Shown here piece after piece: positions 40,005-48,827 of a DNA stretch of 64,000 nucleotides. Each line of letters starts with the position of its first letter. Position 1 is the first letter of the stretch. The notes beneath the pieces are model-generated. The model had not been told where the DNA came from and did no database searches. It saw nothing but the letters and a program-made list of their open reading frames with translations. A program made the position numbers and the translations under genes. The DNA is from Marivita cryptomonadis (lineage in GTDB: Bacteria > Pseudomonadota > Alphaproteobacteria > Rhodobacterales > Rhodobacteraceae), in the NCBI RefSeq assembly GCF_002115725.1, contig NZ_JFKD01000003.1, positions 1-64,000 on the forward strand. The letters are read 5' to 3'.

Positions 40005-40589
40005 ATGGCACGCACGGCTGGCTCACATTCGGATATCACAGGGCCCAGGGTGCGCGAGGCGGCGCTCTCGCTGTTTGCGCAACATGGCTACGCCGCCGTT
40101 TCAATGCGGCGGATCGCGCAGGACGTCGGAGTTCAGGCCGGCGCGCTGTACAACTATACACCGGACAAGCAGTCTCTACTCTTTGACCTGATGCGCGGAC
40201 ATATGGATGATTTGCTGCAGGCAAGAGCGCTTGAACCGCAAAGCGCTACACCTCTGGATTGTCTTGAAGACTTCAGCCGATTTCACATCCGATTTCACCT
40301 CGAACGGCCTTTGGCGGTGTTCATTTCATATATGGAGCTGCGAAACCTCACCCCCGAAAACTTTGCCACGATCGAAGACCTGCGTCGCCGCTATGAAAGC
40401 GAACTTGAAACGATCCTGCGCGACGGGCGCGATACCGGAGTGTTTGATGTCGCCGATACCAAGATTACAACATTGGCGATCATAGCGATGCTGAACGGGG
40501 TGAACACATGGTATCGCAGTGGTGGGCGCTTGTCGCTTCCCGAGGTGGAGGCCATCTATTGGGGCATGGTGCACAAGGCGGTCACGTGA
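40005..40589 (+). CDS. TetR/AcrR-family transcriptional regulator
   Basis: 194 residues from ATG 40005. The N-terminal helix-turn-helix is plain (VREAALSLFAQHGYAAVSMR, then RIAQDVGVQAGALYNYTPDK). The C-terminal ligand domain is of the fatty-acid or CoA-responsive kind by general look, but the ligand is not identifiable. It likely represses itself through the palindrome at 39974 and may control the divergent lipoprotein gene or distant targets. Confidence 0.92.
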   Translation: MARTAGSHSDITGPRVREAALSLFAQHGYAAVSMRRIAQDVGVQAGALYNYTPDKQSLLFDLMRGHMDDLLQARALEPQSATPLDCLEDFSRFHIRFHLERPLAVFISYMELRNLTPENFATIEDLRRRYESELETILRDGRDTGVFDVADTKITTLAIIAMLNGVNTWYRSGGRLSLPEVEAIYWGMVHKAVT

Positions 40590-40590
40590 A

Positions 40591-40668
40591 AAGAGATTTA
40601 AATCTCTTGACGTAAGCGCGTTGAAACGCGGTTTGCAAACCGCGTATCAAGGTCTTTCGAAAGATCTT
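40591..40668. repeat. Three consecutive loop-less palindromes between convergent genes
   Basis: AAGAGATTTAAATCTCTT (40591-40608) and ACGCGGTTTGCAAACCGCGT (40626-40645) are perfect, and a 20-base element at 40649-40668 has one mismatched pair. The three sequences differ. They begin just after the TetR stop and end 7 bases before the stop of the convergent gene. The last is followed by TTTT, so bidirectional termination is one explanation. Confidence 0.7.
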
Positions 40669-40675
40669 TTCGGCC

Positions 40676-41032
40676 TCAGACAGACGTCCCCGGCACCCCA
40701 TTTGTAAACTCGTCATAGGCCTCAAGAGCCTTGGCGCTAAACGCCACCGAAGGTCCCCCACCCATATAGGCGATCATCGCCAGCGCCTCGCAGAACTCGT
40801 CGCGGGGCGTCTTTAGCCGCACCAACGATTTGACGTGGAAGGCGATACAACTGTCACACCGGGTCGCAATCGCAATACCCAGCGCGATCAATTCCTTGGT
40901 CTTTTCATCCAACGCGCCATTGGTCTTTGCGGCCCGCCCCATTTGGTTGAAGCCTGCGAACGTCTCGGGCGTTTCCTTTTGCAGGACATCAAGACGCCCA
41001 ACGGTTTCCTTCATGAAGTCCGACCAACTCAT
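40676..41032 (-). CDS. Carboxymuconolactone decarboxylase/AhpD-like protein
   Basis: 118 residues from ATG 41032 (GGAG at 6 bases; ATG 41044 is an alternative overlapping the permease stop). The AhpD-type redox motif is RCDSCIAFHVKSL, with the proton-relay His three residues after the second Cys. The rest is the all-helical CMD fold. Likely a disulfide reductase or peroxidase rather than a decarboxylase. It follows the ABC permease closely on the same strand and may share its transcript. Confidence 0.88.
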   Translation of the reverse strand: MSWSDFMKETVGRLDVLQKETPETFAGFNQMGRAAKTNGALDEKTKELIALGIAIATRCDSCIAFHVKSLVRLKTPRDEFCEALAMIAYMGGGPSVAFSAKALEAYDEFTNGVPGTSV

Positions 41033-41043
41033 CTCAATCTCCA

Positions 41044-41814
41044 TCAACGGCTTTCATCTGCACCCATCTTACGCTCAAGCCACCGCACGAAGAAGCTGAT
41101 GATGAGAACAAGCACAAGGTATTCGAGGATCAGCAACGAGTAGATTTCGAGTGGCCTGTATTCCGTAACCACCAACTCGTTCGCCCGCCGTGTCAGTTCC
41201 TGCATCCCGATGACCGAGGCAAATGCCGACATCTTGACGATGTAAATGAATTGATTGGCCAACGGCGGCAGGATGCGTCGGATCGCCTGAGGCAGGACGA
41301 CGTAGCGCATCGTCTGGCTGTAGGTCAGGCCAACGGTCCGGGCTGCTTCGGTCTGGCCTTTCGGGATCGACTGGATGCCCGAGCGATAGATTTCAGCCGT
41401 GAACGCGCTGTCGGAAATCGCCAATGTGATGATCGCCCCCCAGAACGCATCGATGGTGATTGGAAATCCAAGCGACCGCATCACGACCGGAAGACCGTAG
41501 AACACCCAGAACAGCATTGGCAGCAGCGGGATCGCGCGCACAAACTCGATATAGACCCGCGACGGAAGCCGGATCCAGCGGTTCGACGACATACCCGGCA
41601 AGGCCACCAGCAGCCCAATCGTCATCGACAACGCCGTGGCGATCAAGGAAAGCTGGATCGTTGCCCAGAAGCCGCCGACAAGGAAACGGATGTTGGTCTG
41701 GCCCTGCGCCGTCGACGGGTCGATCACGTACCAGCCCCAAGTGCCGTCTCCGGAACAGGCGGCAAGAAACAGGCAGGCGCCCAGCAGCATCCAGATTTTG
41801 AAGAACCGTTTCAT
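41044..41814 (-). CDS. Polar amino-acid ABC transporter permease
   Basis: 256 residues from ATG 41814 (SD GAGG). The permease core is HisM/GlnP type: FWATIQLSLIATALSMTIGL, EFVRAIPLLPMLFWVFYG, and the ATPase-contact loop EAARTVGLTYSQTMRYVVLP. The N-terminus MKRFFKIWMLLGACLFLAAC looks like a lipoprotein signal with a lipobox, unusual for a permease. The operon with the ATPase at 41825 is divergent from the binding protein at 42695. Substrate unknown. Confidence 0.9.
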   Translation of the reverse strand: MKRFFKIWMLLGACLFLAACSGDGTWGWYVIDPSTAQGQTNIRFLVGGFWATIQLSLIATALSMTIGLLVALPGMSSNRWIRLPSRVYIEFVRAIPLLPMLFWVFYGLPVVMRSLGFPITIDAFWGAIITLAISDSAFTAEIYRSGIQSIPKGQTEAARTVGLTYSQTMRYVVLPQAIRRILPPLANQFIYIVKMSAFASVIGMQELTRRANELVVTEYRPLEIYSLLILEYLVLVLIISFFVRWLERKMGADESR

Positions 41815-41824
41815 CACAATAACC

Positions 41825-42565
41825 TCAATGCTGCAGGATCTTGTCGAGAAACGACTTGAAGCGTTGCGTCTTCGGGGCTTCGAAAACCTCCGCAGGTGTT
41901 CCGGTCTCGACGATCTCGCCACCATCCATAAACACCATCCGGTCTGCGACTTTGCGGGCAAACCCCATCTCGTGCGTGACCACCAGCATGGTCATGCCAT
42001 CGCGCGCCAGTTCCACCATCACATCCAGCACTTCCGAGATCATCTCGGGGTCAAGAGCCGAGGTCGGTTCATCAAACAGCATGATCTTGGGCGCCATGCA
42101 CAAGGAACGGGCAATCGCCACACGCTGTTGCTGACCACCGGACAGGTCGCGCGGTCGTTTCTGCGCCTGTTCAGGGATTTTAACCCGTTCGAGATATTCC
42201 ATGGCCAGCGCGTCCGCGTCCTTGCGAGACAGGCCGCGCGCCTTCATCGGACCCAAGGTCAGGTTTTCGATCACGGTCAGATGTGGAAAAAGATTGAACT
42301 GCTGGAACACCATTCCAACCTCTGCGCGCACCCGATCAACGCCACCCGGAGCAGAGAGCGATATGCCATCAACTGTGATTCCACCGGAATCATACTGTTC
42401 CAATCCATTGACACATCGGATTAAGGTGGATTTACCCGAACCCGAAGGTCCGCAAATGACGATACGCTCGCCCAGACTGACATTCAGGTCGACATTTGTC
42501 AGAACTTGGAAATCCCCAAAGGATTTGTTCAGCGACCTGATCTCTATGACGCGGTCAGCGTTCAT
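41825..42565 (-). CDS. Polar amino-acid ABC transporter ATP-binding protein
   Basis: 246 residues from ATG 42565. Walker [20 protein letters not shown], signature LSGGQQQR, Walker [21 protein letters not shown]. Clearly paralogous to the AapP protein of this window, but with its own permease. Ten bases separate it from the permease gene. The ATG at 42679 gives an N-terminus unlike the family. Confidence 0.94.
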   Translation of the reverse strand: MNADRVIEIRSLNKSFGDFQVLTNVDLNVSLGERIVICGPSGSGKSTLIRCVNGLEQYDSGGITVDGISLSAPGGVDRVRAEVGMVFQQFNLFPHLTVIENLTLGPMKARGLSRKDADALAMEYLERVKIPEQAQKRPRDLSGGQQQRVAIARSLCMAPKIMLFDEPTSALDPEMISEVLDVMVELARDGMTMLVVTHEMGFARKVADRMVFMDGGEIVETGTPAEVFEAPKTQRFKSFLDKILQH

Positions 42566-42694
42566 GCCACACTCCGATCTACCAGATTTGCTCTCTAGAT
42601 AGCGCGCATGCCGAAAAAACAGCGTTGCGAGATGGCCGTCGGAGCTTTTGCCGTTATGTAACCCCACGAAGATAGACACGAAAAGGGAAATACC

Positions 42695-43471
42695 ATGCGT
42701 TTTCTAAAATCACTTGGCCTCGCGGCTGCCTTTGCGGCGTCGTTCCTGGCGGCACCGGCATCGGCGCAATCCGCGCTTCAGGACATCCTGAGCGGTGGCG
42801 TTCTCAAAGTCGGCACAACCGGAGACTGGAACCCGATGTCCGTGCGGGATCCGGCGACCAACAGCTATGTCGGCTACGACATCGACGTCATGACCGAACT
42901 GGCAACTGACCTCGGCGTCGAGCTCGAGTTCGTGCCGACCGACTGGAAAACGCTCGTGAACGGGGTCGTTGCCGGGAACTACCATATGACCGGTTCCGCC
43001 TCGATCAGCCCAGCGCGAATGAAAGCTGCCGGTTTCTCGGACAGCTATATCTCGGTCGAGATTTTTCCGTTCACCACAGACGATAAGGTTGATCGTTTCT
43101 CGGGTTGGGACTCTATCAACTCTGCAGACGTAAAAGTCGGCACCACCTTGGGCACCACGTTCGAAAAACTGGTCAAGGAATGGTTCCCCGATGCCGAAGT
43201 GACAGTGGTCGAAGCGCCGGCACGCGGCTATCAGGAAGTTCTGTCCGGGCGCTCGGATGTGTTCATCACATCGAATATCGAAGGCGCGACACTGGTGTCC
43301 AAGTTCCCGAACTTGCGCCAGATCGAAACCGATGGTCCACGCGCACCATCGCCCATCGCGATGCTGCTGCCGCAAAATGATCAGGTCTGGATCAACTATG
43401 TAAACAGCTGGATCGAACTGAAGAAAGCCCAAGGTTTCTTTGATCGCACAGCCGAGAAATGGGGTCTCTGA
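42695..43471 (+). CDS. Amino-acid ABC transporter substrate-binding protein
   Basis: 258 residues. Signal peptide [20 protein letters not shown], cleavage after ASA. Family 3 solute-binding protein: [60 protein letters not shown]. It is divergent from its ATPase and permease genes across 129 bases, which should contain both promoters. The ligand is probably a polar or cyclic amino acid, not determinable here. Confidence 0.92.
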   Translation: MRFLKSLGLAAAFAASFLAAPASAQSALQDILSGGVLKVGTTGDWNPMSVRDPATNSYVGYDIDVMTELATDLGVELEFVPTDWKTLVNGVVAGNYHMTGSASISPARMKAAGFSDSYISVEIFPFTTDDKVDRFSGWDSINSADVKVGTTLGTTFEKLVKEWFPDAEVTVVEAPARGYQEVLSGRSDVFITSNIEGATLVSKFPNLRQIETDGPRAPSPIAMLLPQNDQVWINYVNSWIELKKAQGFFDRTAEKWGL

Positions 43472-43491
43472 GACCAAACCGAAAACTAGAA

Positions 43492-43517
43492 AAACCGGCG
43501 TTAGGCCGGTTTTTTTC
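43492..43517 (+). terminator. Rho-independent terminator
   Basis: AAACCGGC-GTTAG-GCCGGTTT, an 8-bp perfect stem followed by further T's, 20 bases after the stop of the binding-protein gene. Confidence 0.9.
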
Positions 43518-43533
43518 TGCCCATCTCAGGGCG

Positions 43534-43725
43534 CTATTTCTCTCGTATGACATCATGCGGGCCAACCATATCGACCACCTTGATCATCCAGCGTAACACT
43601 TCGGCATCCTCATCCTTCACCACCCGAGTCTCGAGAAGCTGTTCTGCATTGAAACGCAGGTTTGGCCATTGCCTGTAGAAGTCGACCGCATCGGTGATCT
43701 CAAGCGAAGTAGGCTTTTCGGACAT
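43534..43725 (-). CDS. Small hypothetical protein divergent from the cluster regulator
   Basis: 63 residues with SD AAAGGA 7 bases before ATG 43725. Acidic and helical, with DAVDFYRQWPNLRFNAEQLL and EVLRWMIKVVDMVGPHDVI. No family recognised, no signal peptide. It is divergent from the SARP-type regulator with 116 bases between starts, so it may be controlled by it. Confidence 0.65.
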   Translation of the reverse strand: MSEKPTSLEITDAVDFYRQWPNLRFNAEQLLETRVVKDEDAEVLRWMIKVVDMVGPHDVIREK

Positions 43726-43841
43726 GAAATGGTCCTTTTCTCTTTCCGTTCCCGCAGGTTAGCAAAAGCATGTTGCGACCTACTGTGAAATAAGTGTGAA
43801 CACCTTGGTTCCAAAGCAGAGCGCGGCTAGCATGATTTAAG

Positions 43842-45500
43842 ATGATGAGAGAGGCTAACGTGGCCACAGCGCTTGAGATTTCCTTGTTCGGATCATGCGT
43901 GCTCAGGCGCGCGGATGCGCCTGCGCAAGAGATCACCGGTGCCAAACATCGCGCGTTCTTTGCCTTGCTGGTCACTGCACCGCTCAACCGCCGGTCCCGA
44001 AGCTTTCTGCAGGAAACGCTATGGGGCTTTGCCGATTACGAAAGCGGCCATCAGAACCTGCGCCGCGCGCTGTCCGACCTGCGTAAGATCGTCGGGGCCG
44101 ATTTCGACAAGATTCTAACCGTAACCAACAAAGAAATCGAAATCGACATGTCGCGCGTCAAGGTCATAGGTCATCCCTCGGATGGCCCCTTCCTTGACGA
44201 CCTCAACGTGCGCGAACCGTCCTTTCTTGCGTGGCGAGACAGCGTCCGCGCCGACCCCAGTTCGATAAAAGCGCTGTGCTTCATGTCGAACAAGCGCGGG
44301 CCCGTCCGCATAAGGCCACGTGTCTGTGCCTTGCCTTTGAGCGTGCCGCCGGGGGATGTGGAACTGGCCATCGCAGGCGACTGGATCGCCGAAGAGACCA
44401 GCCGGATGATGTCGCGCTCCAGCTTGTTGTCAGTGATCTCTCACCTGTCCGGTCGCGCGATGTCGCAACGCTTCATCGACATCGTGAATGTGCGCGATAC
44501 GCTGGATGTGGATTACATTTTGACCGGCAGCATGCGGCGTCAGGGCGACATGCTGATCGCAGATCTCGATTTTACGGACGTGCAAAGCGGTACGCTTTTG
44601 TGGAACAGGCACCTGTCCTGCAAGATGACACACTTCTCGTACGAAGCCTCGGGCTGGCTTGTCAACGTGGTGCAATCGGTTGGCCGCGCCATCGCGGAAA
44701 CAACGCTTCACGCAGGACGCCAGACCCCGCTACCCGAACTGCCGGACCACAAGCTGCTGATCGCTGGGGCCACGGCGATGCACCATCCAAAACTGGGTGA
44801 TTTCCTGCGCGCCCGTCAGTTCCTCGACGAGGCTGCAGCCCGTGCCCCGGCCAATCCCCACATCTTTGCATGGCTGGGCAAATGGTACGTGCTCAGCATC
44901 TTCAAGAATTACAGCACCGACCGTCAGGGCGACACCCAAAAGGCTTTGGATTGCACTGCGCGCGCGCTTGATCTTGACCCTCAATCAAGTTTTGGTCTGA
45001 CCATTGACGGCTTCGTCAACGGCAACATCCTCAAGAACATGGACGTGGCGGAACGACGCTACAGCGCCGCGCAGGACATCAACCCAAGTGAAAGCCTGTC
45101 ATGGTTGTTGCGCGGGTCGCTCATGGCATTCAGGGATGAAGGGCAATCCGCCATTCGCGCCACAACAATGGCCCGTGACCTGTCTCCAATTGACCCATTT
45201 GGATACTATTTCGACAGTCTGGCCAGTTCCGCGCATCTCGCGGGTGGTGACTATACAAAAGCCCTCGAACTTGCCGATCGGTCACTGGAATCAAACGACC
45301 GACATATTTCAACTCTGAGAACGCGGATCGCCGCCCTGCATGCGATGGACCGCGGCGCCGAAGCGCGTGAGACGGCCCAAGACCTTTTGCGGCGTTTCCC
45401 GTATTTCAGTCTCGAAGATTATCGCAAAACTCACCCGTCCGCCGACAGCAAAACTGGGAAACTGGTGATCTCGGCCCTGTCATCGGCGGGGCTTTCTTAA
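43842..45500 (+). CDS. SARP/BTAD-like transcriptional regulator with TPR domain
   Basis: 552 residues; GTG 43860, with GAGAGG upstream, is an alternative start. Residues about 10-100 resemble the OmpR-like winged helix of SARP/BTAD activators (ISLFGSCVLRRA, KHRAFFALLVTAPLNRRSRS, HQNLRRALSDLRKIVG). A middle domain (DYILTGSMRRQGDMLIADLD) resembles the TolB/FlgO-like part of CadC- and HilA-type regulators, followed by TPR-type helices to the end. No phosphoacceptor or membrane segment. It lies 27 bases before the PAP2-like gene and is the obvious candidate activator of the cluster 45.5-56.0 kb. Confidence 0.8.
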   Translation: MMREANVATALEISLFGSCVLRRADAPAQEITGAKHRAFFALLVTAPLNRRSRSFLQETLWGFADYESGHQNLRRALSDLRKIVGADFDKILTVTNKEIEIDMSRVKVIGHPSDGPFLDDLNVREPSFLAWRDSVRADPSSIKALCFMSNKRGPVRIRPRVCALPLSVPPGDVELAIAGDWIAEETSRMMSRSSLLSVISHLSGRAMSQRFIDIVNVRDTLDVDYILTGSMRRQGDMLIADLDFTDVQSGTLLWNRHLSCKMTHFSYEASGWLVNVVQSVGRAIAETTLHAGRQTPLPELPDHKLLIAGATAMHHPKLGDFLRARQFLDEAAARAPANPHIFAWLGKWYVLSIFKNYSTDRQGDTQKALDCTARALDLDPQSSFGLTIDGFVNGNILKNMDVAERRYSAAQDINPSESLSWLLRGSLMAFRDEGQSAIRATTMARDLSPIDPFGYYFDSLASSAHLAGGDYTKALELADRSLESNDRHISTLRTRIAALHAMDRGAEARETAQDLLRRFPYFSLEDYRKTHPSADSKTGKLVISALSSAGLS

Positions 45501-45527
45501 AATCAATTAAAACAAAGGATACATTTC

Positions 45528-46646
45528 ATGGCTCAGTATGGCGGATTTGGTGGCTTCGGCGGGTTCGGAGGCTTCGGTGGTTTTGGTGGATTCGGCGGTT
45601 TTGGTGGCTTCGGAGGGGGCACAAACTTTACCGGACTGGGCGGATTTCTCGGCAGCGAGGACCCCGGCGGCTATGACCCCATGACCACCCACGGTCTTCA
45701 GACAACAGCCGAAGGTTTGCGGCACCTGACCGAAGATGGCAGCACACCTACAGACAAGGAACTGGGATTCTCTGATCCCAACAATCTGAACAGTCTGGCG
45801 ACTTGGGTGCGTGGATCGCTTTATGTCAGCGAATTCCTCGCGGGCATCGGATCAAATGCGGTGGTGGGCACCGGCGGCGCACCCGACCGTGTGGCACTGT
45901 CCTTTGATGGCACGACCTGCCTGACGCTTGACCGTCCGGCGACTGACCTCTTGCGGTCGCAATGCCGATTGGTATCGGACTATGCCACCCTGCGCGCCGA
46001 ACGCAGCGCCGAAATCACATCACAGTTGGGGTTCCCAACACCATATTTCGCGATGATGCTCGGTCTGCACAGCGCACAGAACAAGAAGACCTTTGAACTG
46101 ATCACCGCCACACAAGTGGCCGCCGCGCACACCGCGATGATTGTCAAGAACCACCTCGCCATCCGCCGCCCCGACCAGTTGGACGCGCGTTTGATGCCGA
46201 TGATCCCGACGCCGGGCCATGGCAGCTTCCCCTCGGCCCATGCAACCGAGGCCTATGCCGTGCTGACCGTACTGGAAGCACTTGTGACAGCATGGGGCAG
46301 CCTGTCCGACGGCGAACAGCGCATAAAGGTGCTGCGCGGTCTGGCAGAGCGGATCGCGGTCAACCGGACGGTTGCAGGTGTGCATTACCCCATCGACAGT
46401 TGGGCGGGCGCGGCGCTTGGCCGGATCGTCGGACAGGTCGTACTGAACCGTGCAGGTGCAGGCGCGCCGGTTGCGGAGCTGGCCTATAGCGCTGGGGATC
46501 ACGACTTCTTCGACGAGGATCAACGCGACCCCGCGATCGCCGCAGCCAAGGGCCTCACCGCGACAGGCGCAACCGCCACACTCTCGGCCAAGCCCGCCTT
46601 CTCGTGGCTTTGGTCCGGCGCTGTGGCCGAAGCGCAGAAGGCCTGA
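45528..46646 (+). CDS. PAP2/vanadium-haloperoxidase-like protein with GGF-repeat N-terminus
   Basis: 372 residues, SD AAAGGA. Residues 5-31 are nine GGF triplets; no signal peptide. The C-terminal domain carries the full active site of the vanadium haloperoxidase/acid phosphatase superfamily: K207-x6-R214-P215, P235-S-A-H238, and R280-x5-H286-x3-D290. Such enzymes either dephosphorylate lipids and nucleotides or, with vanadate, oxidise halides with peroxide; the sequence alone does not decide. An HxxG-type mutation is not seen, so it should be active. The repeat codons vary synonymously, so the GGF tract is selected as protein. First gene after the regulator and 3 bases before the subtilase gene. 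Confidence 0.82.
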   Translation: MAQYGGFGGFGGFGGFGGFGGFGGFGGFGGGTNFTGLGGFLGSEDPGGYDPMTTHGLQTTAEGLRHLTEDGSTPTDKELGFSDPNNLNSLATWVRGSLYVSEFLAGIGSNAVVGTGGAPDRVALSFDGTTCLTLDRPATDLLRSQCRLVSDYATLRAERSAEITSQLGFPTPYFAMMLGLHSAQNKKTFELITATQVAAAHTAMIVKNHLAIRRPDQLDARLMPMIPTPGHGSFPSAHATEAYAVLTVLEALVTAWGSLSDGEQRIKVLRGLAERIAVNRTVAGVHYPIDSWAGAALGRIVGQVVLNRAGAGAPVAELAYSAGDHDFFDEDQRDPAIAAAKGLTATGATATLSAKPAFSWLWSGAVAEAQKA

Positions 46647-46649
46647 GCC

Positions 46650-48716
46650 ATGTTCCCGCACCGCCACGATGATGAACGGATCGACAAGTACACCGGTCCC
46701 TATGAACGCTGGATCTTTTCCGAAGATCTGGGGCGCCCCTTTGCCTTCCCGGCCATTCGCAAAGGTCCGTCCAGCCATATCACCGCGCTGATGGAAGGCG
46801 AGGGCATGCTTGCCGGGACGGACGATGTCGAACTCCGCATTCCACCACTGTGGAAGGAAAATCCCGACGTCACGCCCTTTGCCATGTGGAACAAATCGGT
46901 CGACCCTGACACCGATCCCGTACACGAAGACGTAGAGCTTGCCCGCTGCCTGCACGCATTGAACGGAACACGATATCGGCTCAACATGCCGATCGATCCC
47001 GTGACATGGCCCACAAGCTACGACGCGACGGCAACACCCGAAGGTTGGCAAAAGCCCAAGGTCAAACCCCGCGTCATTATTGGCGTGATCGACGATGGCA
47101 TCCCGTTCCTGCACCGTGCCTTCCGCGATGCAGCGGGCGACACGCGGATCAACCTTTGCTGGCTGCAGGCCGCGCGGGCGGATACCACGGCAGCAGTTCC
47201 CTTCGGCTGCGAAATCACAAGCACCCAGATCGACCAGTTGCGCGCGCAATACGGCGATCAGGAGGTCCGCGCCTACAAGGCCGCCCACGCCATCGACGCC
47301 GATCTTCCCGAGGTGGACACGGTGCTCATGCATCACGCCACCCATGGCGCGCATATCGCCGGGATTGCCGCAGGGAACGACCCCTTTGTCGGCGCGACCG
47401 ATCTGCCAGACGACGCGGCAGTGATTGCCGTGCAACTGCCGAACACCATCGCTTGGGACACCTCTGGCTTTGGCAAGGAAATGATGATGCTCAGCGCGAT
47501 TGAATACATTTTCAACCGCGCCCGCATGATCGCGCAAGCGTATAACTGCCCGGAGATTCCGCTGGTGATCAATTTCAGCTACGGCTGGAGCGCAAATCGC
47601 CATGACGGGCAGTCGAGTTTCGAACGGGCGGTCGACGCGTTGATCACCGACCGGCGTAAAGAGCAGCCCTGCACAGAACTGGTCATGCCGACGGGCAACA
47701 ACTTTGCCAACGACATGCATGCAAGGTTTGCGACCGATGATCTGGGGGATGGCGCTGTAAGCTTTGGCTGGCAGCTCAAACCCGATGACCGCACGTCGAG
47801 TTATCTGGAAATCTGGCTTCCACCGGAACGCGACCCCCAAGGCTGGACCATCACCGTGACCCCACCTGCCGGAAGCCCGCCAGAGTTGCAGCAGACGATT
47901 TCGGTCAAAGCCAATCCCCTGCTGAAAGACGGCGATCCGCGCCGCTTTGTCGAGATCGAAATCGGTGGCAAGAACATCGGTCAATTGTCCGCAGATAAAC
48001 ATCTGGGCAACCGCTGGCGCGTGATGCTGGCGATGATCCCGACCGCAGGAAACCTCGGTGCCGGACGACGCACGCCGGTTGGGTTGTGGACGATCCACAT
48101 CGACACTGGACCCGACCCGCTGTGCGAAGGCGAACATATCGACGTCTGGGTGCAACGCGACGACGATCCGACGCAGTTGGGCACAGGTGGGCAGCAAAGC
48201 TATCTGGTCGACCTATCCCACCCAACACCGCCTCGCGTGTTCGAACCGCCAACCCTGAACCCGGTGCGCGGATTTGGCTGCCTGAACGGCATCGGCACCG
48301 CACCCTCGGTGTTCCGCATCGCGGGTTACATGGAATCCACGCTCAAACCTTCGGGCTACAGCGGTAGCGCGTCGATCAAGTTGGACACGCAGGGCGGTGC
48401 AGTTGTCGATGCGAACCTACCTGCTGCGACGGCCACATCCGATCAAGGATGGTTCAGACCCGGCTTGCCCTCTATCGGAGTGCTGTCTGGATCGGGTGCG
48501 CGGATCATCGGCACCAGTGCTGCGGCAGCGACTGCAACGCGGTTGATTGCGCTCAACTTCATTGCAGGTCACCCCGCGCGGCAAGGCTTCACAGAGCTTT
48601 ATCCCGGCATAACACCCGACGCACGAACGCTTACCAGAACAGGGCCTTACCGCGTGCCACCCGTCTGCGGCGCCGCCCCCAAACAGCCAGGGGAGCAGCC
48701 GTTCATCGGGGTGTGA
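46650..48716 (+). CDS. Subtilase (S8) family serine peptidase
   Basis: 688 residues without a signal peptide. Catalytic triad: D148 in IGVIDDGIP, H232 in THGAHIAGIAAG, S623 in IIGTSAAAATATR; the oxyanion Asn lies in VINFSYG. The roughly 390 residues between His and Ser include a large beta-rich insert (about 370-560), longer than in simple subtilisins. The first 140 residues have no recognisable inhibitor propeptide. It starts 3 bases after the PAP2-like stop. Possible roles are processing of the proteins encoded downstream or degradation of external protein; the second needs an unseen export route. Confidence 0.88.
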   Translation: MFPHRHDDERIDKYTGPYERWIFSEDLGRPFAFPAIRKGPSSHITALMEGEGMLAGTDDVELRIPPLWKENPDVTPFAMWNKSVDPDTDPVHEDVELARCLHALNGTRYRLNMPIDPVTWPTSYDATATPEGWQKPKVKPRVIIGVIDDGIPFLHRAFRDAAGDTRINLCWLQAARADTTAAVPFGCEITSTQIDQLRAQYGDQEVRAYKAAHAIDADLPEVDTVLMHHATHGAHIAGIAAGNDPFVGATDLPDDAAVIAVQLPNTIAWDTSGFGKEMMMLSAIEYIFNRARMIAQAYNCPEIPLVINFSYGWSANRHDGQSSFERAVDALITDRRKEQPCTELVMPTGNNFANDMHARFATDDLGDGAVSFGWQLKPDDRTSSYLEIWLPPERDPQGWTITVTPPAGSPPELQQTISVKANPLLKDGDPRRFVEIEIGGKNIGQLSADKHLGNRWRVMLAMIPTAGNLGAGRRTPVGLWTIHIDTGPDPLCEGEHIDVWVQRDDDPTQLGTGGQQSYLVDLSHPTPPRVFEPPTLNPVRGFGCLNGIGTAPSVFRIAGYMESTLKPSGYSGSASIKLDTQGGAVVDANLPAATATSDQGWFRPGLPSIGVLSGSGARIIGTSAAAATATRLIALNFIAGHPARQGFTELYPGITPDARTLTRTGPYRVPPVCGAAPKQPGEQPFIGV

Positions 48717-48827
48717 AAAACGCGTTCACAGCGTCCTCACTCACCCTACGTCAACCATCTCTTTACCCTTTGGATCGTGTCGAGCGGCTGCTGCCCCTGC
48801 CGCGCACGATCTTTCGGAGTAAAGACG

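Noticed and set aside
45540..45620. Recent microsatellite expansion
   Set aside because: The GGF codons vary synonymously between units, so it is not a fresh DNA slippage product.
46020..48197. 725-codon open frame on the minus strand
   Set aside because: It runs antisense to the PAP2-like and subtilase genes, has no domain resemblance and no ribosome binding site; long antisense frames are expected in GC-rich coding DNA.
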